Part shown: positions 1 through 6,154 of the stretch, one piece after another | How positions within the stretch are numbered: position 1 is the stretch's first letter | Layout of the letters: the number at the start of each line of letters is the position of its first letter | Assembly: GCA_030631875.1 (NCBI GenBank) | Contig: DAOVKH010000096.1 | Coordinates: 1 to 6,858, forward strand | DNA from: Deltaproteobacteria bacterium | GTDB lineage: Bacteria; Desulfobacterota; GWC2-55-46; DRQE01 | Reading direction: 5' to 3' | Length of the DNA: 6,858 nt | Position numbers and translations under genes: made by a program | The notes under the pieces: model-generated | Databases searched by the model: none | The model's input: only the letters and a program-made list of their open reading frames with translations | Told to the model about the DNA's origin: nothing

Positions 1-2289
1 ATTGCCCTAAAGGATTTAGATATACTCGGCGTTTCTCTCCAATACGAACTCTCATTTACCAATATACTCGCCATGCTCGACTTAGGCGGCATTCCCTTTA
101 GGAGTGTGGATAGGGACGCGTCTCATCCCATTATAATCGGCGGCGGCCCGGGTGCGTTTAACCCCGAACCCATAGCCGACTTCTTTGATATATTCTTACT
201 TGGCGACGGCGAGGAGGCGGTAGTTGATATATGCGACGTTGTGATCAAGGCAAAGGCGGCAAACCTTACAAAAGAAGCGACCATTAGGGAGCTATCTAAG
301 ATAGAGGGCGTATACGTGCCGGCCTACTTTACCGTCTCTTATAACGCAGACGGTACGATAGATGAGATTGTAAAGAAGCCCGACACGCCCGATGTCAAAC
401 GTCGAGTTGCCGTAGATATAAATAAGTTTCCTCTGCCAGAGTCACCCATCATACCATTCATGCAGGTAGTGCACGACCGCTTAGGTGTTGAGGTGGCGCG
501 CGGCTGTACGCGCGGATGCAGGTTCTGTCAGGCCGGGATGGTCTACAGACCTCTGCGTGAGCGAGATCCAAAACTCGTTGCCGATTATATTCGCCGTACC
601 GTCGCCGAGACGGGCTACGATGAGGTATCGCTCTTGTCGTTATCAACGGGTGATTACTCTGCCATAGAGCCGCTCATGTGTTCTTTGATGTCTACATTCG
701 AATCCGAGCGTGTGGCGGTGAGCTTGCCGTCGCTCAGGGTCGGGACTCTTGGTGAAAAACTGGCAGGAGAGATTAAGAAGGTTCGTAAGACCGGCTTTAC
801 GATAGCTCCGGAGGCTGGTACGGAACGCCTGAGGGATGTCATCAATAAAGGCATTACCGAGGAGGCTCTTATAGACGGCGCACGAGAGATATTCACGCTT
901 GGGTGGCGAGCGCTTAAACTTTACTTCATGATGGGTATGCCGACCGAGACTAAAGAGGACTTGGACGGAATAATCAGGTTATCGAAGCGTGTGCGCGCCG
1001 TTTCGCGTGAAAAGGGTGGCAAGCCTGCGACGATAAATGTAAGTGTTGCGGCATTTGTGCCAAAGCCCTTTACGCCATTTCAGTGGGAGCCGCAATTAAA
1101 TATTGAAGATACTAAGGCGAATTTGAATGCGCTGAGGGGGGAGTCTCGTAGAGCCAACCTCGGATTTAAGTGGCACTCGGCCGAGATGAGTTACTTGGAA
1201 GGCGTATTCGCACGAGGCGATAGAAGGCTCTCGGCAGTAGTGGAGCGTGCATATGAGCTTGGGTGCAGGTTCGATGCGTGGAGCGATGAATTCAGATGGC
1301 GACTTTGGGAAGAAGCGTTTAAGTCAGAGGGCACCGACACGGACTTTTACGTTACACGAAGGCGTAGCTTCGATGAGACCTTACCGTGGGATCACCTCGA
1401 CTGCGGAGTTACAAAAGAATTCTTAATAGAAGAGTGTCGCTCGGCCTTGAGCGAAACGGGCACTATACCGCAGACCCCTGATTGCCGAGTCGGTAGGTGT
1501 ACGGACTGCGGCGTATGTGACCATAAAGTCGTGAAAAACGTCCTTTTTGACGATAAAAACCTCCTAAAAGAGCCTGTTCGTGGTATTGGTGGTGGTAGAA
1601 GGTCAGGCGGCGTGACGCAAGAGCTAAGACCTCTTCGCGTGCGGGTGAGGTTTTCAAAGGTTGGCGATATAAAGTACCTGAGTCATCTGGAGCTTATGAA
1701 TACAATAATGAGGGCTTTAAGGCGTGCGCAATTGCCCGTCAGGTACTCCGAAGGTTTTCATCCGCACCCGAAGCTCACATTCGCTACACCTTTGCCCGTT
1801 GGATTGGAGTCCTTGGACGAGTACATGGATATAGAACTTTTACCACTTGGTCAATATACCGAGAGTAGTATCGTCGAGAGGTTGAATAACGTATTTCCTT
1901 TTGGAATTAAAGCACTTGAAGCTCGTTTTATACCCTTGCAACTTAAGTCGCTCTCTGCTATGATAAAATCTCAGAGTTATTTAACTTCGTTATTGGACGA
2001 GCCTTTGGGCTTAGATATAGAGTCAATCAGAGTTGATGGGATTTTAAGGGACTTTAGTGAGAAGGCCTCAGTTGAGGTCGAAGTGCAGCGAAAGGGCAAG
2101 ACAAAGACAGTGAACATTAAACCAATTTTAAGAGACGTAACCTTTGAGCAGGGTAAATCCGTCGGGTTTACTTTACTCAAGGCAGAAGGCGCTTCTGTAA
2201 GGCCTCTTGAAGCACTATCGTATATACTCGGCTGCTGCGCCGAGGATCTATCCCTTATTCCCATCCAAAAGATTAAGACCTCATTCTAA
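1..2289 (+). CDS. B12-binding-type radical SAM protein fused to DUF2344 (5' partial)
   Basis: The frame is open from base 1, and the codons before the first ATG (base 73) already read as family sequence (LGVSLQYELSFTNIL), so the true start lies upstream; 762 codons are visible. Numbering from base 1: a cobalamin-binding-like N-terminal segment with IIIGGGPGAFNPEP (44-57) and GDGEE (68-72); the radical SAM cluster motif C169-x3-C173-x2-C176, expected to hold a 4Fe-4S cluster and cleave SAM; a second cysteine group C495-x4-C500-x2-C503-x2-C506, typical of the end of this family (TIGR03960-like) and a possible extra metal site; then a DUF2344 (TIGR03936-like) domain from about 546 to the end, with RYSEGFHPHPK (581-591). 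The two parts are separate genes in some bacteria and fused in others. Substrate is unknown. Recurrent proximity to RNase G and ribosomal protein genes suggests an RNA or ribosome-related role, which is inference. No frameshift seen. Family assignment is firm; function is not. Confidence 0.93.
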   Translation: MALKDLDILGVSLQYELSFTNILAMLDLGGIPFRSVDRDASHPIIIGGGPGAFNPEPIADFFDIFLLGDGEEAVVDICDVVIKAKAANLTKEATIRELSKIEGVYVPAYFTVSYNADGTIDEIVKKPDTPDVKRRVAVDINKFPLPESPIIPFMQVVHDRLGVEVARGCTRGCRFCQAGMVYRPLRERDPKLVADYIRRTVAETGYDEVSLLSLSTGDYSAIEPLMCSLMSTFESERVAVSLPSLRVGTLGEKLAGEIKKVRKTGFTIAPEAGTERLRDVINKGITEEALIDGAREIFTLGWRALKLYFMMGMPTETKEDLDGIIRLSKRVRAVSREKGGKPATINVSVAAFVPKPFTPFQWEPQLNIEDTKANLNALRGESRRANLGFKWHSAEMSYLEGVFARGDRRLSAVVERAYELGCRFDAWSDEFRWRLWEEAFKSEGTDTDFYVTRRRSFDETLPWDHLDCGVTKEFLIEECRSALSETGTIPQTPDCRVGRCTDCGVCDHKVVKNVLFDDKNLLKEPVRGIGGGRRSGGVTQELRPLRVRVRFSKVGDIKYLSHLELMNTIMRALRRAQLPVRYSEGFHPHPKLTFATPLPVGLESLDEYMDIELLPLGQYTESSIVERLNNVFPFGIKALEARFIPLQLKSLSAMIKSQSYLTSLLDEPLGLDIESIRVDGILRDFSEKASVEVEVQRKGKTKTVNIKPILRDVTFEQGKSVGFTLLKAEGASVRPLEALSYILGCCAEDLSLIPIQKIKTSF

Positions 2290-2416
2290 CTAAGTAAGCC
2301 CAAAAATTTAATGGCTCGCGTAGGTCTCTGTATTATGTAGAGTTACCGCCGTAAGGCAGTAGTCTGCGTATGGTCGCCTTTAGGGCGGTTTATTAAACCT
2401 ACGGGTAAAAAACATT
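2290..2416 (+). promoter_or_regulatory. rng 5' leader with possible competing hairpins
   Basis: This 127-bp gap holds no gene or tRNA. ACCGCC at 2345-2350 can pair with GGCGGT at 2384-2389 (6 bp), enclosing a small GCAG/CTGC hairpin (2356-2359 with 2364-2367). The same 3' arm can instead pair with CGCC at 2375-2378, giving a tight local hairpin with a 5-nt loop, so the two folds exclude each other. A further 4-bp CTCT/AGAG stem is possible at 2326-2342. A weak promoter-like pair exists (TTTAAT 2307-2312, TATTAT 2331-2336, 18-bp spacing). The local hairpin is followed by only a short T-run (TTTATT), so it is a poor terminator. E. coli RNase E controls its own mRNA through hairpins in its leader; an analogous role here is inference. 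No good Shine-Dalgarno is visible before the ATG at 2417. Confidence 0.35.
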
Positions 2417-3994
2417 ATGGCAAAAGAAATAATAAAGAGAGAGTTTTATTTAGATTCAAACCCCTTTGAGAAGCGGCTGGCCGTCCTCGAAGGCGGTCGT
2501 TTGACGGAGTTCTATGTCGAGCATCCGGGTGATAAAGGGATTACCGGCAATATCTACAAGGGCAAGGTCGTAAGGGTTCTGCCCGGTATGCAGGCGGCAT
2601 TCGTCGAGGCCGGCCTCGACAGGACGGTATTCCTTCACGTATCGGATGTAATAGATGCCAGAGAGGTCGCTAAGGCCGCTTCAAGCGATAACGATGGCGA
2701 CGACAATGACAGCAATGATGATTCCGAGCGTAGCAATGACCGAGGTCGTGGTCGTGGCAGAGGACGCGGGGGTAGAAGCCAAGGTCAAGATCGAGATGCC
2801 AATCAGCCGCGCATCCAGGATATTCTTAAAGAAGGCCAGGAGATTATCGTTCAGGTCGAGAAAGAGCCTATAGGCACGAAGGGCGCGCGCGTTACGGCCT
2901 ACCTTTCAATTCCGGGCAGATATCTTGTCTTCATGCCCGCATCGCCAAGGATAGGTGTCTCAAGGCGTATCAGCAATGACAGAGAGAGGCGAAGGCTCAA
3001 GACCATCGTATCGAAGGCTCGCAAGCCTGAGCATGGTTTTATAATAAGGACGGTCTGCGAAGGCCAGGACGAAGAAGAGCTCATAGCCGATATGCACTTC
3101 CTCGTGAAGCTATGGGATTCTATCGGCGCGGGCGTTGAGAAGAAGGCCCCACCGGCACTCTTATATGAGGAGCTTGACTTAACGCTTCGCTCCATCAGGG
3201 ATATGGTCACAAAGGATGTCGAGCGTTTCGTTATAGGTTCAAAGGAAGAGTACGACAGGGTCAAGGCATTTGTAGAAGAATTTATGCCAAGGGTCTCTCC
3301 GAAGATTGAGCTTTACGACGGCGATAGTTCTATATTCGACGTGTACGGTGTGGATATTGAGGTCGAAAAGGCACTATCTAAGACCGTATGGCTTCCTTCG
3401 GGCGGTCACATTGTCATAGACCAGATGGAGGCTCTAACGGCGATAGATATTAATACAGGTAAGTACGTCGGCAGGAAGAATTCCGAGCAGACCATCTTCA
3501 AGACGAATATCGAATCCGTAAAGGAGGTCGTAAACCAACTGCGTCTGCGTAATATCGGCGGTATAATCGTCATAGACTTTATCGATATGAATAAGATCGC
3601 CAATAGAGAGAAGGTCTATAAGACTCTAAAGGATACGCTCAGGCAGGATAAGGCCAAGACCAATATTCTTAAGATATCTGAGCTCGGCATCGTTGAGATG
3701 ACGAGGAAGAGGACGCGTGAGAGTATCACGCAGATACTCTCCGAGCAGTGCTCTAATTGCGAGGGCTCAGGGCTCGTAAAGAGTAAGCAGACGATAGTGA
3801 TGGAGGTATTCAAAGACCTCCTGCGCGAGCTGTCTTCAAAGAGCAGGAAGTTTACCCTATACGCCAACCCTGCTATAGTCGAGAAGATGAGAGAACGCGA
3901 AGGTACTTTGGAGTGGCTCGAGCGTAAGTTCGGCAAGAGGATAGTTCTTAAGTCCGTAGAGGTCTACCATCAGGAGGAGTACGAGATAATCTGA
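2417..3994 (+). CDS. rng: Ribonuclease G / RNase E-family endoribonuclease
   Basis: Endoribonuclease expected to process rRNA precursors and start mRNA decay in the cytoplasm. The 525 residues match the catalytic half of RNase E/G; there is no long C-terminal degradosome scaffold, so RNase G type fits best. Order: short N-terminal strand region; S1 domain in two halves (about 44-78 and 133-174) split by an insert; 5'-monophosphate sensor with R211 and T212 (equivalent to E. coli RNase E R169/T170); DNase I-like catalytic domain with D344 in TAIDINTGK and D387 in IVIDFIDM (equivalent to D303/D346, same 43-residue spacing); zinc-link C445-x2-C448 (CSNCEGSG, equivalent to C404/C407). The insert (about 81-130) is acidic at 91-103, then Arg-Gly repeats at 109-120. 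Acidic/Arg-rich inserts here occur in relatives; function unknown. The ATG at 2417 is chosen because MAKEII matches the family N terminus, although its Shine-Dalgarno is weak. The stop overlaps the next start by one base. Confidence 0.96.
   Translation: MAKEIIKREFYLDSNPFEKRLAVLEGGRLTEFYVEHPGDKGITGNIYKGKVVRVLPGMQAAFVEAGLDRTVFLHVSDVIDAREVAKAASSDNDGDDNDSNDDSERSNDRGRGRGRGRGGRSQGQDRDANQPRIQDILKEGQEIIVQVEKEPIGTKGARVTAYLSIPGRYLVFMPASPRIGVSRRISNDRERRRLKTIVSKARKPEHGFIIRTVCEGQDEEELIADMHFLVKLWDSIGAGVEKKAPPALLYEELDLTLRSIRDMVTKDVERFVIGSKEEYDRVKAFVEEFMPRVSPKIELYDGDSSIFDVYGVDIEVEKALSKTVWLPSGGHIVIDQMEALTAIDINTGKYVGRKNSEQTIFKTNIESVKEVVNQLRLRNIGGIIVIDFIDMNKIANREKVYKTLKDTLRQDKAKTNILKISELGIVEMTRKRTRESITQILSEQCSNCEGSGLVKSKQTIVMEVFKDLLRELSSKSRKFTLYANPAIVEKMREREGTLEWLERKFGKRIVLKSVEVYHQEEYEII
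2687..2776 (+). other. Low-complexity acidic/RG-rich segment inside rng
   Basis: This stretch encodes residues 91-120 of the RNase: an Asp/Asn/Ser-rich run, then alternating Arg-Gly ending in GGR. It sits in a loop of the S1 RNA-binding domain and is almost certainly disordered. At DNA level it contains the tandem hexamer GGTCGT GGTCGT (2744-2755) and nearby AGCAATGA direct repeats (2711-2718 and 2732-2739), so it could vary in length by slippage. RG-rich tracts commonly bind RNA or promote condensates; applying that to this protein is inference. Confidence 0.8.
3972..3979 (+). promoter_or_regulatory. Shine-Dalgarno-like AGGAGGAG before the cytochrome gene
   Basis: AGGAGGAG lies inside the last codons of rng, 14-16 nt from the cytochrome ATG at 3994. 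That is longer than the usual 5-10 nt. A poorer GAG (3983-3985) is nearer. With the TGATG stop/start overlap, the arrangement suggests translational coupling, with ribosomes finishing rng re-initiating on the cytochrome frame. No other in-frame ATG, GTG or TTG codon lies immediately upstream of 3994. Confidence 0.5.
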
Positions 3995-4683
3995 TGAGCG
4001 TAATACCTGAGAGCATAGTATCTAAAAATTATCTGACAATTGCCCTTCTCTTCTTTGTGGTACTTTTTATGAGTGCTGAGGCAGAGGCCGCTGGTAAGGA
4101 ATTATTTAAGGCCAAGGGTTGCGCTGAGTGCCATGTTACGAAGCGCAGTGCTATGGTCAAAGAGGGTTTAACCACAGATGCCTTAAGGGACGCAAAAGGC
4201 CCTCCGCTTTGGTATGCCGGCGATAAGTTTAAGGGTGGTTTCTTAGAGGCGTGGCTTGTCTCGCCTACGGTGATACGCCTTATGGAGTACTACTCCGAGA
4301 CCGAAGATAATAAGAATAACCATCCAGTGCTTACTCAAAGTGAAGCCAGCGAGGTTAGCCGTTATCTGATGTCGCTTCGCTCAGGTAAGGTCAAGCAGGG
4401 TGTGATCACACCTAAGGCTACGATAAAGGGGCGCGTAATATTCGAGAAGAACCTTGGCTGTTACGGCTGTCATCAGATGAGGAAGAAGGACGGCTCGATA
4501 GTCGGAGGCTTTAGCGGAGCAACACTCGTTGGCGCAGGCGAGCGTCTAAGTGGTGATTGGATATATGCCTACCTGAATGATCAAAGATACTTTCAAAACG
4601 TTTTCATAATGCCCATATCCAAAGGTCTTATAAGTGACGGCGAGATGCGCACCTTAGCGGCGCATATAGCAGACATGCCTTAG
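3994..4683 (+). CDS. Exported diheme c-type cytochrome
   Basis: Periplasmic or membrane-anchored electron carrier with two covalent hemes. The N terminus has a hydrophobic segment (about 13-27) followed by SAEAEAAG, a plausible signal-peptidase I site near residue 33; an uncleaved anchor is also possible. Two heme motifs are visible: CAECH at 43-47 and CYGCH at 156-160, each opening a class I cytochrome c-like domain (about 35-130 and 143-229). The second domain has a standard distal ligand context, FIMP with M206. In the first, the best-placed methionine is M97 (RLMEYY), lacking the usual following proline, with extra residues up to HPVLTQSEA. Heme attachment requires a cytochrome c maturation system, not in this window. 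Its redox partner is unknown. It starts one base before the rng stop ends, so it is very likely cotranscribed with rng, an odd pairing of RNA processing and respiration. Family call is strong; the specific role is unassigned. Confidence 0.9.
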   Translation: MSVIPESIVSKNYLTIALLFFVVLFMSAEAEAAGKELFKAKGCAECHVTKRSAMVKEGLTTDALRDAKGPPLWYAGDKFKGGFLEAWLVSPTVIRLMEYYSETEDNKNNHPVLTQSEASEVSRYLMSLRSGKVKQGVITPKATIKGRVIFEKNLGCYGCHQMRKKDGSIVGGFSGATLVGAGERLSGDWIYAYLNDQRYFQNVFIMPISKGLISDGEMRTLAAHIADMP

Positions 4684-4740
4684 TAGTTCCTCATTGACGA
4701 CCCGCGCCTGTCTTGGTGTGGCAGAATATCTAAAAAAATG

Positions 4741-4758
4741 TTACCCTACATAAGGTAA
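4741..4758. repeat. Inverted repeat TTACC-N8-GGTAA
   Basis: Perfect 5-bp arms (4741-4745 and 4754-4758) with an 8-bp spacer, about 45 bp upstream of the DUF2065 start. It could be a small operator half-site pair or chance; a 5-bp palindrome alone is weak evidence. Confidence 0.3.
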
Positions 4759-4775
4759 ATTGCTCTCTTCATTAG

Positions 4776-4795
4776 AGGCATAGGTAGGCATAGGA
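4776..4795 (+). repeat. Tandem 10-bp duplication upstream of the DUF2065 gene
   Basis: Two adjacent copies, AGGCATAGGT and AGGCATAGGA, differ only at the last base. The second copy supplies most of the AGGAG ribosome binding site. AGGC of either copy can pair with GCCT at 4796-4799, so a weak 4-bp stem could place the binding site in its loop. It looks like a recent small duplication; any regulatory effect is inference. Confidence 0.6.
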
Positions 4796-4796
4796 G
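4792..4796 (+). promoter_or_regulatory. Ribosome binding site for the DUF2065 gene
   Basis: AGGAG sits 6 nt before the ATG at 4803, a standard spacing. It fixes the start of this very short gene and is the best Shine-Dalgarno in the window. Confidence 0.75.
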
Positions 4797-4802
4797 CCTT
4801 CG

Positions 4803-4991
4803 ATGGACTTTATTATTATAGTCATAGCGGTGGTATTTATAATCGAGGGTATACCTTATCTCATGACGCCTGAGAAGGTGAAGCGTTGGTCGATGTCCAT
4901 TCAAGAGGTTCCCAATAAGCATTTGAGATTAATCGGGTTGTTGTGCATGATCTTGGGGCTTGTGGCTCTATATCTTGTGAAGAACCTTTAA
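4803..4991 (+). CDS. DUF2065 family small membrane protein (YjeT-like)
   Basis: A 62-residue protein with two predicted membrane helices (about 3-20 and 41-59) joined by a basic, polar loop containing TPEKVKRW. The pattern is that of the DUF2065 family (E. coli YjeT): an N-terminal hydrophobic helix ending in EGIPYLMTPE, then the HLRLIGLLCMILGLVALYL helix. Full length for the family, which is about 60 residues. Molecular function is unknown. It is an inner-membrane protein by composition. It is followed 28 bp later by the SpoIID-like lipoprotein gene and probably shares its transcript, which hints at an envelope role but does not prove it. The short length would raise doubt in isolation, but family resemblance and a clean AGGAG site make it a real gene. 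Confidence 0.9.
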   Translation: MDFIIIVIAVVFIIEGIPYLMTPEKVKRWSMSIQEVPNKHLRLIGLLCMILGLVALYLVKNL

Positions 4992-5002
4992 AGTGAATCC
5001 TT

Positions 5003-5009
5003 AAGGCGG
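5003..5009 (+). promoter_or_regulatory. Probable ribosome binding site for the SpoIID-like gene
   Basis: AAGGCGG lies 10 nt before the ATG at 5020; it is a partial Shine-Dalgarno match with slightly long spacing. It supports the 5020 start, which also gives a complete lipoprotein signal peptide. Confidence 0.5.
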
Positions 5010-5019
5010 CAAGTTCTCT

Positions 5020-6144
5020 ATGACGGCAAGCAGATATAGATTAAATATACTCTTCTTCATGGCCCTAATGGTGCTTATCGGTGCATGTGCTACGGTAAGA
5101 GATACCTCGGCGCGCGCCGAGCCAAACCCCGACGGTCGCCTTGTTCGCATACTCGTCATTGAGGGTGCGGACGATATAAGGCTTAGAGGCGCAAAGGCTC
5201 TGGGTGGTGCGGTATCGGTCGTGAGCACCTCAAAAGGCCGTGTCGATATTAAAGGGCGTGAGCTTAAATTACCACTTCGTTTTCATCCAACGGGTACATT
5301 CATATACGTCAATGACAGACCCTTTAGAGGTGTCGTTGAGGTTCGTGACGACGCAAAGGGGTTACTCATAATAAACGAGCTTCCTCTTGAGCGTTATATC
5401 GTAGGGATAATAAATAATGAGATATCATCTAAGTGGCCCGTCAATGCCATAAAGGCGCAGGTCGTCGCCGCCAGAACCTACGCCCTCTATCAGATAGAAA
5501 AACGCAAGGCCGACATCTATCACCTGAAGGCCACCTATATGGATCAGGTCTATACAGGGGCAGGCAAGGAGGATTACGTCTCTGCGCGTGCCGTCATCGC
5601 TACAAGGGGTGAAGTACTCTACTACGGAAAGCGACCCGCCCTGACACTCTACCACTCAAGTGCCGGAGGCGTTACCGAGGCCTCGAAGGACGTATGGGGG
5701 AACGCCTACCCGTACCTTCGCTCCGTTAAGAGCCGCTTCGATAAAGGCGCGCCAAATTATAAGTGGACCTATACTGTATCCAAAGAATCTTTTACAAAGG
5801 CATTGAAGAAGAAAGGCTACGGCGACCTTGGTTCGGTCAAAGGAGTAAAGGTTAGCCTAAAGAGTCGTACTGGAAGGGTCAAGGGAATTACGATTAACGG
5901 CAAGCGTGGTTCAAAGGATATTACCGGCGAATCTATGCGAGCCATGCTTGGTTATGGTAAGCTCAAGAGTACGCTCTTTAAGGTCAGGAACAAACGCAAC
6001 GAGATAGTCTTCACCGGGCGCGGTTCTGGCCACGGCGTTGGGATGAGCCAGTGGGGTGCAAAGGGTATGGCCGATAGTGGCGCAAGCTATAAAAAAATAT
6101 TGAAACACTACTACAAGGGCACGAAACTTAAGCTCGCCTACTAA
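5020..6144 (+). CDS. SpoIID/LytB-domain lipoprotein, probable peptidoglycan lytic transglycosylase
   Basis: Likely cuts or remodels glycan strands in the cell wall. The N terminus has Arg residues, a hydrophobic stretch and a lipobox LIGAC with C23, so the protein is probably a lipid-anchored envelope protein; A24 at +2 does not signal inner-membrane retention in the E. coli rule. Residues about 87-205 form the SpoIID-type domain: LPLERYIVGIINNEISSKWP (121-140), whose E134 aligns with the catalytic Glu of SpoIID, then IKAQVVAARTYAL. YHSSAGGVTE (211-220) and the C-terminal GRGSGHGVGMSQWGAKGMA (333-351) are further hallmarks. At 374 residues it is of ordinary family length. Such proteins also occur in bacteria that do not sporulate, and nothing else here indicates sporulation. 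It ends 10 bp before queA, a neighbourhood I recall from several lineages. Domain call is strong; activity is by homology. Confidence 0.93.
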   Translation: MTASRYRLNILFFMALMVLIGACATVRDTSARAEPNPDGRLVRILVIEGADDIRLRGAKALGGAVSVVSTSKGRVDIKGRELKLPLRFHPTGTFIYVNDRPFRGVVEVRDDAKGLLIINELPLERYIVGIINNEISSKWPVNAIKAQVVAARTYALYQIEKRKADIYHLKATYMDQVYTGAGKEDYVSARAVIATRGEVLYYGKRPALTLYHSSAGGVTEASKDVWGNAYPYLRSVKSRFDKGAPNYKWTYTVSKESFTKALKKKGYGDLGSVKGVKVSLKSRTGRVKGITINGKRGSKDITGESMRAMLGYGKLKSTLFKVRNKRNEIVFTGRGSGHGVGMSQWGAKGMADSGASYKKILKHYYKGTKLKLAY

Positions 6145-6154
6145 GTTGATTTAA

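Larger units (their letters stand above)
4684..4802 (+). other. Intergenic gap without a gene
   Basis: The 119 bp between the cytochrome and the DUF2065 gene carry no plausible coding sequence or RNA gene. They hold an A-rich run (4732-4738), a short inverted repeat and a tandem 10-bp repeat, both listed separately. TTGACG at 4694-4699 resembles a -35 box but has no acceptable -10 box at 16-18 bp, so I do not call a promoter. No stem followed by a T-run is present, so no intrinsic terminator is supported. Confidence 0.6.

Noticed and set aside
73..75. ATG at 73 as the start of the radical SAM protein
   Set aside because: The 24 codons before it are open and match the family's N-terminal sequence, so the gene begins before the window and this Met is internal.
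2374..2392. Intrinsic terminator before rng
   Set aside because: The local stem has only 4 Watson-Crick pairs plus wobble ends and is followed by TTTATT, not a solid T-run. It is better noted as possible leader structure.
2655..2873. Alternative plus-strand frame over the RNase insert
   Set aside because: Low-complexity sequence read in another frame; the RNase frame is continuous through both S1 halves and has conserved residues on each side.
2899..3264. 121-codon open frame on the minus strand inside rng
   Set aside because: It is antisense to a well-conserved RNase domain, has no recognisable family pattern, and is explained by codon bias of the plus-strand gene. The same holds for the other antisense frames in the window.
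4694..4740. Promoter with TTGACG as -35, or a sigma-54 site at TGGCAG
   Set aside because: No -10-like hexamer lies 16-18 bp after TTGACG, and TGGCAG lacks the GC-containing -12 element at the required spacing.
4738..4758. Six-codon leader peptide (MLPYIR)
   Set aside because: No Shine-Dalgarno, no regulatory codon run and no terminator/antiterminator pair nearby; consistent with chance.
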